From CAYXLI01 sp964464925 (GTDB lineage: Bacteria; Acidobacteriota; Terriglobia; Bryobacterales; Bryobacteraceae): 33,405 nucleotides of DNA. The DNA lies in the NCBI GenBank assembly GCA_964464925.1, contig CAYXLI010000047.1, positions 1 to 33,405 of the forward strand, in the 5' to 3' direction. The notes beneath the pieces are model-generated. The model was not told the DNA's origin, did no database searches, and was given only the letters and a program-made list of their open reading frames with translations. This document shows positions 15,594 through 23,962 of this stretch, one piece after another; position 1 is the stretch's first letter, and the number at the start of each line of letters is the position of its first letter. The position numbers and the translations under genes are program-made.

Positions 15594-16723
15594 TTCAATT
15601 CGAACTCGCGACAGATCGGGGCCTCTTCGAGGATGCTATTCGCTTTGCGCAAGGGCAAGTGCGGAACCTGATCCAGAAGGATCCCGATTTCTATCCGATG
15701 TACACGAAGGACGGCAAATGGCGCCACAATGGGCCGGCGTGGACTCATTGGTGCGACGGCTTCTTTCCCGGGATGATGTGGATCTTTGCGAAACATCTCG
15801 GTACGGGAAATCCGGAATCCGGATGGTGGCGGGATCAGGCGATCCGGTATTCGAAGCCGCTGGAGAGCCGGAAGTTCGATCGTGACGTTCACGACCTTGG
15901 ATTCCTCTTTCTTTCCACCTACTACCGGTGGTATCAGATGGTGCGGGATGCGGAGTTGAACGAAGTGCTGGTGCAGGCCGGGCAAACCCTTGCGCTGCGA
16001 TTCAACGACAAAGGCCAATACCTGCGATCTTTCGTGTCGGAAGATTCGATTTTCATCGATATCATGATGAACGTCGGCATCATTTTTTACGCGGCAAGAG
16101 AGACTGGGGACCGCCTGCTGCGCGAAATCGCGATGCGGCACTCGTTGACGACGCGCCGCTTCCTGGTGCGTGGAGACGGCTCGACGGCACACGAAGGAAT
16201 CTTTGATTTGGAAACGGGTGAGTTCCTCCGGCAATCCACGCAACAGGGCTATCGTGGCGACTCCTGCTGGTCGCGCGGGCTTGCATGGGCATTGTACGGA
16301 TTCAACACCTGCTATGAGTACAGCCGCGACCCACGGTTCCTGGAAACCGCCCAGGGCTGCGCCGATTACTACATTACTCATACGGCAGGGGACGGGATTC
16401 CGCCATGGGATTTCAACGCTCCGCCGGAGGCGAGAACGCTGGTGGACACGTCCGCCGCGGCAATTGCAAGCTCCGGGCTGTTACGCCTCTGCCGCAGCGT
16501 TCCAGATCCGATGAAAGGCCACTTTTACTGGACGACAGCATTGAAGATTCTGCGTAGCCTTTGCGAGTCGCACCTGGGCAATCAGGTTCCTGGATGGGAA
16601 GGAGTCCTGCGCGGGGGTGTCTATCACGTGCACAAGGGACTGGGGATTGATGAGTCAGTGATGTGGGGAGAGTATTTCTTTGTGGAAGCGCTGCAGTCTG
16701 CGTTACAACAGCTGCCGCAATAA
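15590..16723 (+). CDS. Glycoside hydrolase family 88 (unsaturated glucuronyl/rhamnogalacturonyl hydrolase-like)
   Basis: A 377-residue (alpha/alpha)6-barrel enzyme. It hydrates the 4,5-double bond that polysaccharide lyases leave on a terminal uronic acid, releasing the rest of the chain. Asp102 in DVHDLGFLF and Asp157 in SIFIDIMMN correspond to the two catalytic/binding Asp residues of Bacillus UGL (Asp88, Asp149). The QGYRGDSCWSRGLAWALYGF stretch (219-238) and DTSAAAIASSGLL (286-298) are further family hallmarks. There is no signal peptide with this start, so it acts in the cytoplasm on imported oligosaccharides. GTG 15590 overlaps the stop of the preceding exported-protein gene by four bases. 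GH105 is a close alternative. No lyase gene is nearby. Confidence 0.92.
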   Translation: MIQFELATDRGLFEDAIRFAQGQVRNLIQKDPDFYPMYTKDGKWRHNGPAWTHWCDGFFPGMMWIFAKHLGTGNPESGWWRDQAIRYSKPLESRKFDRDVHDLGFLFLSTYYRWYQMVRDAELNEVLVQAGQTLALRFNDKGQYLRSFVSEDSIFIDIMMNVGIIFYAARETGDRLLREIAMRHSLTTRRFLVRGDGSTAHEGIFDLETGEFLRQSTQQGYRGDSCWSRGLAWALYGFNTCYEYSRDPRFLETAQGCADYYITHTAGDGIPPWDFNAPPEARTLVDTSAAAIASSGLLRLCRSVPDPMKGHFYWTTALKILRSLCESHLGNQVPGWEGVLRGGVYHVHKGLGIDESVMWGEYFFVEALQSALQQLPQ

Positions 16724-16728
16724 GGGTG

Positions 16729-16752
16729 AGGGGCGTCTTACGAGACGCCCCT
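16729..16752. terminator. Hairpin between convergent genes, probable bidirectional terminator
   Basis: A perfect 10-bp stem, AGGGGCGTCT / AGACGCCCCT, with the loop TACG. It fills the 41 bases between the GH88 stop (16723) and the stop of the OmpA-like gene (16765). It lacks a long U-run on either side, but its place and strength suit termination in both directions. Confidence 0.6.
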
Positions 16753-16764
16753 CCTGATTTACTT

Positions 16765-18483
16765 CTATCGAGGTGAGCTGGGGGTGGACTTCAGGTCGCC
16801 GAGCTTGGTTCCAATGATCTCGCCGGAGACCACCAGTTCCACTCGACGATTTTGCTGCCGTCCTGCCGCCGTGTCGTTCGTGGCAACGGGCATCGTTTTG
16901 CCGAAGCCTTTGGCGGTAACTGAAGCCGCGTTCAATCCCTGCTGAGTCAGGTATTCCCGGACAGCGTTGGCGCGATTCTCCGAGAGCGTCTGGTTATAGG
17001 CGTCACTGCCTACGCTGTCGGTGTGGCCTTCTACTTCCACCTTCAGCCCAGGATGCGCTAACAAAATTCCGCTCACTCTTGCGAGTTTTTCGCGAGTACC
17101 CTGCCGGAGCGTGTACTTGCCCGAATCAAATAGCACGTCCGACATGTTCACGATGAGGCCGCGCGCAGTGTCCCGGGTCTCGAGAATCATGTTGAACTGC
17201 TGCAGCAACTGCTGGCGGAGCGCCTGGGTATCGGACTCGGCCTTCATGCGCGCGCGGTCCGCATCCTGAGCGGCAAGACGAGCCTTTTCGGCTTCCTGCT
17301 GGGCCTGCTGCTGCTGGGCGAGGGCGGCGGCGCGAGCTGCTTCGGCGGCTGCCTTCTCCTGCGAAGCGGCGCGTTGTGCGGCTTCAGCTTCCTGGCGTGC
17401 CTTCTCGGCCGCTAGACGAGCCTGCTCCGACTGCTGGCGCTGCGCTTCCGCAAGCTTTGCGTTTGCTTCCGCGAGTTTGGCGTCGGCTTCGGCCTGAGTG
17501 CGGCGCTGGGCTTCGAGCCGCTGCTGTTCTTCTGCGAGCGCACGCTGGCGGGCAGCTTCGTCGGCCTGGCGCTTGGCGGCGGCTTCGCGATCTGCCGCGG
17601 CCTGACGTTCCTGTGCCAGCCGCTCTTCATCCATTCGCTTCAATGCAATGATGCGCGCATCCTCGGCTGTTTGGGCAGCAGTCCGAGCCATCATTGCGGT
17701 TGGCTTCTTCTGCTTGCGGACGAGGTAATTCTCTGCCTGGCTTAATTGAGCTTGCGCCTTGTTGAATGTCTCACCGGCATAGCGGTCGGCGCCCGCCCAG
17801 CGAGCGATCTCGACAGCATTGCGCGCTTCATAGAGCTCTAGCGGAACGTTGGTATCGCGCATGTTCACGAATTTCGCCGAGCTCTTGTTTACGTTCATGG
17901 TGTACTGGCCACGCTGCAACAGCTCGAACTTCGCATTGATATCTTCAACGGCGCCCATGGTATCGGACCGGACGATGTTTTCCATGACCACGACATCGCT
18001 TGGCTGCGTGACCGAGTAGTAGGGCTCCGCAGTCACGATGAGGCCGAACGACTGCATCTCGGTGGTGACATCGAGATGGCTGTCGTCATTGCTATTGCGC
18101 AAAACTTCACCCATGTTTTTGGAACGGCCTTCGGGCGTAATTGCCCAGAGCACGTAGGTGAGATACTCGGGTCCGAATTGCTGCGGATCGCCGAGGTCGC
18201 GAAACTTCGCGTTCACCTCAAGGTAGCCTTGCTTGCTGTTGATCTTGGCTTCGCCGTGCGCCTTTGGCATCAGCGCCGTACCTTGCAGGTCGACCTTGGT
18301 TACGCCGCTGCGATGGCGGTAGTCGACAGCCTTGACGGTCCTCGATACAACAGTGACTTTGTAGAGTGGCTGCCGGTCTAGCGTAACCACCTGGTTTGTC
18401 GCACTGCTCGGGTTCTGCGTAGGGTTGGGGACCTGCGCGTGTAACGCCCCCAGCGCTACGAATGAAGCTACGAACAATCTCAT
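16765..18483 (-). CDS. DUF4398-like and OmpA-domain envelope protein with long coiled coil
   Basis: A 572-residue protein. GGAGGGG lies upstream of ATG 18483 and the signal peptide is MRLFVASFVALGALHA. Residues about 35-200 form a beta-rich domain (LYKVTVVSRTVKAVDYRHRSG, GTALMPKAHGEAKI) without a named fold that I recognise. About 215-285 has the DUF4398-like helical pattern (ARNAVEIARWAGADRYAGETF, KAQAQLSQAENYL). About 285-425 is an Ala/Glu/Gln/Arg coiled coil with a repeated EANAKLAEA unit. The C-terminal OmpA domain (about 445-555) contains LFDSGKYTL, GHTDSVGSDAYN (486-497), SENRANAVREYL and NRRVEL, which bind peptidoglycan. It should link the cell wall to the envelope across the periplasm. 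The 115-base upstream gap after the next gene probably carries its promoter. Confidence 0.9.
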   Translation of the reverse strand: MRLFVASFVALGALHAQVPNPTQNPSSATNQVVTLDRQPLYKVTVVSRTVKAVDYRHRSGVTKVDLQGTALMPKAHGEAKINSKQGYLEVNAKFRDLGDPQQFGPEYLTYVLWAITPEGRSKNMGEVLRNSNDDSHLDVTTEMQSFGLIVTAEPYYSVTQPSDVVVMENIVRSDTMGAVEDINAKFELLQRGQYTMNVNKSSAKFVNMRDTNVPLELYEARNAVEIARWAGADRYAGETFNKAQAQLSQAENYLVRKQKKPTAMMARTAAQTAEDARIIALKRMDEERLAQERQAAADREAAAKRQADEAARQRALAEEQQRLEAQRRTQAEADAKLAEANAKLAEAQRQQSEQARLAAEKARQEAEAAQRAASQEKAAAEAARAAALAQQQQAQQEAEKARLAAQDADRARMKAESDTQALRQQLLQQFNMILETRDTARGLIVNMSDVLFDSGKYTLRQGTREKLARVSGILLAHPGLKVEVEGHTDSVGSDAYNQTLSENRANAVREYLTQQGLNAASVTAKGFGKTMPVATNDTAAGRQQNRRVELVVSGEIIGTKLGDLKSTPSSPR

Positions 18484-18557
18484 TTCTTACCCCTCCAGAG
18501 GAGTATGTTTTAGCAAGAAAAGGACCATCGCGCGAGCGTAACGAAATCAAACGGTTA

Positions 18558-18581
18558 GCGCCCCGTCGGCCGATAGGGTGC
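18558..18581 (-). terminator. Weak hairpin after the spermidine-synthase-like gene
   Basis: GCGCCC pairs with GGGTGC (one G-T pair) around a 12-base loop that itself contains the palindrome TCGGCCGA. It lies about 17 bases beyond the stop at 18599, in the gap before the OmpA-like gene. There is no U-run, so this is a tentative attenuator or terminator. Confidence 0.3.
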
Positions 18582-18598
18582 TATCCCCCTTGAAGAAT

Positions 18599-20968
18599 TT
18601 ACTGATTCTGTGGCAGTGGAGAGTGTCGGGTAAGTTTCACAACCGCCAACGCAAGCAGATACAGCAAACCACCTACTAGTAACGTGTTTTGTAACCCCAG
18701 GTAGATAGCTAGAAAGATGGCACTGGCAGAGCCAAGTACGCTGGAGGCGGCATTGAGGGCCCAAGCCCAGCGGACAGACGGAGGATGTTCCTTCTCTAAG
18801 CGCGAGAGCCCGGTTGGAAACGGCATGCCCATCAGGAATCCGACGGGCGCGATCAGCAGAACCGTGATGGCGATCTTGAACGAGAGCGGTGCGGCCATCG
18901 TGCTGGCCGTTACCAGAGGTGCGACAAACGCAAGCACCGTAACCAGGCACGTCACCCCCAGCAGTACATAACGCAGCCTAACATCGGAGCCGTGCACGAG
19001 CTTACGGCTCATGAAACTGCCGAAGCCGCTGGAGATCAACATAGAGAAAATGATGACCGTAAGCGCATAGGTGGGATGCCCGAGCAGCACCACGAATTTC
19101 TGGATCAGCGCGACCTGTATCAGAATGTAGCCGACACCAATGCAAAGAAAATAGAAGAGGAACTGCAGGACGCCGCGCTCGCGTGGCAGACGGCTGCCGA
19201 GCAGCACCGGCGGCAGCAGAAGAATGATGACCGTTGCCGCAATGCTGATGGCCATCAAGCCGAACAACAGCGGCACGGCACGATTGATTTTGTAATCGGC
19301 GCTGGACCTTTCCTGAGAGGAAAAAAAGCTCCACAGATCCCGCGGCTGAACCGTGTAGAAGAAGAAGGGGCGATCATCACTGACCGGCCGCACATCGAAC
19401 TGGTAATTGCGATAAAAGGATTCGGGATCGCTTGTCGTCAGGAGTTCCGTGAATGAATTGGGCTTGCGATCATCCGGAAGATAGACGGTCTGCATGTGGG
19501 ATTCGCGAATCGCATTGCGCGCGCGTGCCAGATCGGCGGAGGTGAATGGTTTGCGTGAGATCAGCACGGTATCGCGGGCGCCCCAACCTCTCAACTCCTG
19601 CTCACTGCCTTCCCGGACCACCATGACGTGATTCGCGTAGTCATGCTCTCCGAGGCGGTTGAGCGCGACGCGCGCGAGCGATAGAAGCCGCAGGGATTCG
19701 CGTGGCGGCGAGAAGCCCCAACGCGTGAAGGCCAGAATGCCATCGTCCGTCAGGTGGCTGAGGTAGTCGTAGAAGGCATCCGTGGTGTAAAGATTGTTCT
19801 CCGATAGCGCAAACGCGCCGGCCGCCGTAGATGCCCAGGTGTCCACGAGCGTGGCCTGCAGAACCTGATACTTGTCGCTGCTACGGCGGACGAAGCTACG
19901 GCCGTCTTCCACGTGGATGTGCACTTCCGGCCGGTCGTAGAGACTCCGGCTATATTGCGGAAACTGGTTCCGCATGATGGTGTTCGCGATGATCGGATTG
20001 ATCTCGACGCCCGTAATGTCCTTACTGCCCGTTGCCAGCGCGCGTGCCACATCCCAACCACCCCCAGGGCCGATGATCAGCGTTTTGCCACCGGGACGCA
20101 CCTGATACGGGAAGCCGGGGCCTTGGAAGAACAGATCGTGCTTCTGTCCATCGTTGAGATTCTGGAAGTCGAAGTTGGCGATTCCGGTGGAGGCGTCGGC
20201 ATCGATGAAGATGGTCTCCATTCCCCCGGAATCGGGAGCAAGCGCGATGCGCGAGAAACTGTTCCACTTCACGAACTGCTCGCCCGTCAGGGCATGCCCC
20301 TTTGCAAAAGTCACGTCGATGAAGTGATGCTTGCTGTTCGAGACGATCAGTGCGACAAGGACGAGAGCCAGCGCCACACCGGCAGCCCGTCCGCGGGATT
20401 GGCCGGCAAGGTTGAACCAGATGGCCGAGGAAACGCCAAACAGCACAGCCGCGGTGATGACGGTATTGGGTCCGCCGAGTACGTTCAGCGACGGTACCAG
20501 CACCATGCAGCCGATAGAGGCGCCGAGCAGGTCAAAGAAATAAACGCGATCAACGCGATCGATGGTCTCCGAAATCGCGAGCGAGACAATGGCGCCCGCG
20601 AATAAGAATGGTAAGGCACTCGTAAAGTAGATGAGTGCCAGCGTCCAGTTGGTCAGCTCCGTCCGCGTGAGGACGATTACGATGGACAGCAGGATCACGA
20701 AGCTCGTGGAGGCTGCGAGAATGCCCAGCTTGCGATAGAGCGAACCCTTCCAACCGGCTACGACGTAGGAGAAGACGCCTCCGGCGCCGAGTCCAAACAA
20801 CGCGATCGAGATGGCCAGGAACGCAAAATGATAGTAGAAAACAACGGAGAAGATTCGCGTCAGCGACAGCTCGAGAATGAGCGTGGCGAGCGTAGTAATG
20901 GCAACGCCCAGGTAGACTTGCGACCAGTTGCGCGCCTCACTGGGAACACTGGATGAGATGCGGGACAA
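18599..20968 (-). CDS. Membrane protein with fused spermidine-synthase-like domain
   Basis: A 789-residue protein in three parts. Residues about 15-210 form six or seven membrane helices. Residues about 225-520 are a cytoplasmic-looking SAM/decarboxylated-SAM binding fold with IIGPGGGWDVARAL (GPGGG at 300-304), GVEINPIIA (Glu322), HVEDGRSFVRR (Asp355) and Asp376 in ATLVDTWAS where spermidine synthase has its catalytic Asp. Residues about 565-785 form six or seven further helices, including LMGMPFPTGL. Such proteins are often annotated as spermidine synthase, but the substrate is unproven and true polyamine synthases are soluble. A TTG at 20968 is the best start I see; the ribosome site is weak. 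An internal start near residue 28 cannot be excluded. Confidence 0.85.
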   Translation of the reverse strand: MSRISSSVPSEARNWSQVYLGVAITTLATLILELSLTRIFSVVFYYHFAFLAISIALFGLGAGGVFSYVVAGWKGSLYRKLGILAASTSFVILLSIVIVLTRTELTNWTLALIYFTSALPFLFAGAIVSLAISETIDRVDRVYFFDLLGASIGCMVLVPSLNVLGGPNTVITAAVLFGVSSAIWFNLAGQSRGRAAGVALALVLVALIVSNSKHHFIDVTFAKGHALTGEQFVKWNSFSRIALAPDSGGMETIFIDADASTGIANFDFQNLNDGQKHDLFFQGPGFPYQVRPGGKTLIIGPGGGWDVARALATGSKDITGVEINPIIANTIMRNQFPQYSRSLYDRPEVHIHVEDGRSFVRRSSDKYQVLQATLVDTWASTAAGAFALSENNLYTTDAFYDYLSHLTDDGILAFTRWGFSPPRESLRLLSLARVALNRLGEHDYANHVMVVREGSEQELRGWGARDTVLISRKPFTSADLARARNAIRESHMQTVYLPDDRKPNSFTELLTTSDPESFYRNYQFDVRPVSDDRPFFFYTVQPRDLWSFFSSQERSSADYKINRAVPLLFGLMAISIAATVIILLLPPVLLGSRLPRERGVLQFLFYFLCIGVGYILIQVALIQKFVVLLGHPTYALTVIIFSMLISSGFGSFMSRKLVHGSDVRLRYVLLGVTCLVTVLAFVAPLVTASTMAAPLSFKIAITVLLIAPVGFLMGMPFPTGLSRLEKEHPPSVRWAWALNAASSVLGSASAIFLAIYLGLQNTLLVGGLLYLLALAVVKLTRHSPLPQNQ

Positions 20969-20990
20969 TCTTCAGAATAACGCACAGCAA

Positions 20991-21005
20991 TGGGGTCAGA
21001 CCCCA
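20991..21005. repeat. Palindrome TGGGGTC-A-GACCCCA
   Basis: Seven-base perfect arms around a single A, lying between the TTG start of the membrane protein and the end of the UlaG-like gene. It could be a terminator core, an operator, or a member of the TGGGGTC-type palindrome family often scattered in bacterial genomes with REP-associated transposases. Only this copy was noticed in the window. Confidence 0.4.
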
Positions 21006-21014
21006 ATGGCTGGC

Positions 21015-21803
21015 TTACACTTTTCGTTCCGCGAATAGAAAGGGCTTGCCGTGGGCCAGCTCCTTGTATTTCACACCGGGTGCTTTCAGCAACAACGACG
21101 CACGGAACTGCCGCGGGTCAGCTGAGTTGTCCTTGAACATGTCGTAATGACAGGGAATCGCCGCCGCGGGCTTGATCTTACCGACAATGTCGGCTGCCTC
21201 GAAATGCGACATGTTGTTGAAACCGCCGTTGATGCACGTGATGACGAGATCCGGCTTGTGGCGCGTCACTTCCAGAAGCAGTTCCGTATGATCCGTGTCG
21301 CCTGTGATGTAGACCTTCGGCCCGTGCGGCACCTCCAGCACGTATCCCATGTGATTCAGGTCGGTGGTGTCCGTAGGCATCGCGAATGTTCCGTGGATCT
21401 TCAAATCCCGAAACTCCACGTAGCACTGCGGCCACGCCGGTTGGATGCGCCCCTGCTCCACGCCTTCTTTCGCGTAAACCTCGCAACTGGGATGAGGACC
21501 CAGGAATTGCATTGTGTCCCGATTGCGCAGATTGCGGATGGTCTCCGGATCCGTGTGGTCCTGATGATTGTGCGTACACGCGAACAGATCGACGTCCAAC
21601 TCGTCCGGCGATACGAGCACGGGCACCTGCCGGTGTAAATCGAGGCCCGGCTGCAGATCCGCACAACTGTCGGTCAGGTACAGGTCGACACCGGCGATGG
21701 TGCCCTCCGGAGTTTTGAAAAGATATCCATTCTGCCCCAGCCACCAGATGCCCAGGGATCCCTTGGGCACCGGGTAAGCTCGGATCTGCTGCATCAAAGA
21801 CAT
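21015..21803 (-). CDS. UlaG-like metallo-beta-lactamase-fold hydrolase
   Basis: A 262-residue protein from ATG 21803 (MSLMQQIRAY). A longer in-frame extension overlaps the transporter gene and is rejected. It begins SLGIWWLGQNGYLFKTPEG, then has the metal-binding ACTHNHQDH (His78, His80, Asp82, His83). Later it has GYVLEVPHGPKVYITGDTDHTELL with the bridging Asp, and AAIPCHYDMFKDN near the C-terminus with a further His. This layout matches the UlaG subgroup, which opens L-ascorbate-6-phosphate lactone. The ula pathway genes are absent, so the real substrate is open. It starts two bases after the OPT transporter stop, strongly suggesting a shared transcript. A weak GATGATG precedes it. Confidence 0.88.
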   Translation of the reverse strand: MSLMQQIRAYPVPKGSLGIWWLGQNGYLFKTPEGTIAGVDLYLTDSCADLQPGLDLHRQVPVLVSPDELDVDLFACTHNHQDHTDPETIRNLRNRDTMQFLGPHPSCEVYAKEGVEQGRIQPAWPQCYVEFRDLKIHGTFAMPTDTTDLNHMGYVLEVPHGPKVYITGDTDHTELLLEVTRHKPDLVITCINGGFNNMSHFEAADIVGKIKPAAAIPCHYDMFKDNSADPRQFRASLLLKAPGVKYKELAHGKPFLFAERKV

Positions 21804-21805
21804 AA

Positions 21806-23818
21806 CTACATCATCGCGGTGGGCGGCGCCGGCTCGTCGGGACTTCCCGCGGCACCAATCGGCAACCGCACCAGGAGCACCCCGATCGCAAGCAACACAG
21901 CTACTCCGGCCAGATAAGAGGGATCCTTGAAGATCTGCGGCCGGGCCCACTCGGGGGCGAATTGCAGGCCGGCCCAGGCCAACCCGAGAATCGCCTCACC
22001 TGCGATTAGTCCGGAGGCCGTCAGCACACCGGCGTTCTCCACGCGAGCCTTCTGCGCGTCATTGAATTCCATGCGCTCGGCCATGCGGTCTCCAATCGCG
22101 CGGAAGACGCCGCCAAGGAAAATGGCCGCGGTCGTCTCAAACGGCAGGTACATCCCAACGGCGACCAGCATGGGGCTGCGCACGTTCATGAGGATGAGCG
22201 CGCCGCCGAAAAGCATACCGGTAACCACCAGGGGCCACGGCATGTCGCCGCCTACGATGCCTTGCGCGAGGGTCGCCATCAGGCCCGCTTGCGGAGCCGG
22301 CAACTGCCGGTCGCCGAATCCGATGCCACCCTGCCGGATATTCCCTTCATGCAGCAGCATCAAGGGGAAGTACATCACCAGGCTGGCGCACACCACAGCG
22401 ATCAACTCGACCAACTGAATCGTCCGCGGAGTACCACCGAGGATGTAACCAACCTTGAAGTCCTGCAGCAGCTCGCCCGCGACGGCAGACGACACACAGA
22501 CCACGGCCGCTACGCCAAGTACGACGGCAACGCCGCCTGTGCCGCCCGCTCCTAGAGAGACCATCAGCAGTGCAGCAATGATCAGCGTGGAAAGCGTAAG
22601 CCCCGAAATCGGGTTGTTCGACGAGCCAATCATGCCGACCAGGTTCCCCGACACGGTCGCGAAGAAGAATCCGACCAGCAACATTACGACCGCAGCTACG
22701 ATGCCCGCCACCACGAACCCGGATAGATAGATGTAGAGCGCGATCATGAGCCCAAAAACGATTCCGATCATGGCGAATACAGCCTTGAAGCTCATGTAGC
22801 GCTCGGTGCGGCTGACCTCTTCGGTACCTTTCTGTCTGAGGTCAGACATTGCGCGGACAATACCAGCCGTGAGATTCTTGCGCATCCGGAACAGGGTATA
22901 CGCCGCGCCCACGAGCATGCCGCCCACCGCGATCGGACGCACAATGAAGCGCCACACCGCGGCTGCCATAGCGCTCCAGTCCCCTTGGCCTGCATTCGCC
23001 GGAAGGTACTGCTGCAATTGCGGCCCAAGCAGGAAGATGAAGAGCGGAACCATCAAACCCCACGCGAGCACGCTGCCTGAAAATTGCAGTGCGGCAAGCT
23101 TCGGCCCGATGATGTAGCCGACACCGAGATACGCCGGGCTAACACTGGGCGCAGCAAAGGAGCTCACGCCGCCGGAATTCACGATTCGATTCGTTCCTAG
23201 CGGACCCAGGCGTACCTGACTCTTCCCCAGTGTTCCAATCGCCACTGGATACTCCGCATCCGAAGCAAAGAGATTGAAGCGGCTGAGCATGTAAATTACG
23301 CCGCCGAGACCCATATTCCAGAACAAATACTTCGCCGCCTGGGCTCCGCGCTGACCGGCCTTATGAATCTCGGAGGCAGCTACCGATTCAGGAAAAGGGA
23401 GTTCCGGGTCCTCCACCATCACGCGCCGGACGAGAGAGACGAACAGCACGCCGAGAATTCCGCCCACCGTCATGAGGGCTGTGCTTTTCCAGTACGCAGC
23501 CCCCGGAGTAAAGGAGGTCCAGGCGCGGGAGATCAGGAATGCAGGAATAGTGAAGATGGCTCCTGCCGCAACGGACTCGCCGATAGACCCGGCGGTCCGG
23601 GCGATGTTCTCTTCGAGGATCGAGCCCTTCCAGACACGAAGAACGGCCATGCCGATGACGGCGGCTGGATACGTTGCGGCAATGGTAATGCCGGCACGAA
23701 GACCGAGGTAAGCGTTAGCCGCTCCCAGGATTACGGTCATCACGAGACCGAGCAGCACGGCGCGAAACGTGAATTCGCGCATTTCCACGTTTTCTGGAAC
23801 GAACGGCTTGTGCTTCAT
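21806..23818 (-). CDS. OPT-family oligopeptide/metal-chelate transporter
   Basis: A 670-residue inner-membrane protein, typical length for bacterial OPT proteins, with about 14-16 helices. It starts EMREFTFRAVLLGLVMTVILGAANAYLGLRAG, the first-helix signature NAYLGL(R/K)xG of the family. It contains PESVAASEI in loop 2, a periplasmic stretch around YLPANAGQGDW, and a second half with GLTLSTLI and DFKVGYILGGTPRTIQ. OPT members import peptides, or iron and other metal chelates, with protons. The bacterial group is often called a putative oligopeptide transporter and its substrate is unproven. ATG 23818 has only a weak upstream GAGCGAG. It is followed at two bases by the UlaG-like gene. Confidence 0.93.
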   Translation of the reverse strand: MKHKPFVPENVEMREFTFRAVLLGLVMTVILGAANAYLGLRAGITIAATYPAAVIGMAVLRVWKGSILEENIARTAGSIGESVAAGAIFTIPAFLISRAWTSFTPGAAYWKSTALMTVGGILGVLFVSLVRRVMVEDPELPFPESVAASEIHKAGQRGAQAAKYLFWNMGLGGVIYMLSRFNLFASDAEYPVAIGTLGKSQVRLGPLGTNRIVNSGGVSSFAAPSVSPAYLGVGYIIGPKLAALQFSGSVLAWGLMVPLFIFLLGPQLQQYLPANAGQGDWSAMAAAVWRFIVRPIAVGGMLVGAAYTLFRMRKNLTAGIVRAMSDLRQKGTEEVSRTERYMSFKAVFAMIGIVFGLMIALYIYLSGFVVAGIVAAVVMLLVGFFFATVSGNLVGMIGSSNNPISGLTLSTLIIAALLMVSLGAGGTGGVAVVLGVAAVVCVSSAVAGELLQDFKVGYILGGTPRTIQLVELIAVVCASLVMYFPLMLLHEGNIRQGGIGFGDRQLPAPQAGLMATLAQGIVGGDMPWPLVVTGMLFGGALILMNVRSPMLVAVGMYLPFETTAAIFLGGVFRAIGDRMAERMEFNDAQKARVENAGVLTASGLIAGEAILGLAWAGLQFAPEWARPQIFKDPSYLAGVAVLLAIGVLLVRLPIGAAGSPDEPAPPTAMM

Positions 23819-23962
23819 CTCGCTCAGTGTATCTCAGCGCGGTGATGCTAAGCTGCACATGCGCGGTCGCTTTCGCCTTTTTCAGCGCAAGAGAGTAACC
23901 GTTTCGGTTTCGCGGGAAGACCGCCGGAGCGAAAGGCCGGCAGCGCACACGGCGTACTCACC

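Noticed and set aside
15584..16381. A 265-codon minus-strand frame
   Set aside because: Antisense to the GH88 gene, which has all key motifs.
17250..17650. Repetitive sequence as a tandem-repeat locus
   Set aside because: It is explained by the Ala/Glu/Gln-rich coiled coil of the OmpA-like protein; the DNA units are imperfect.
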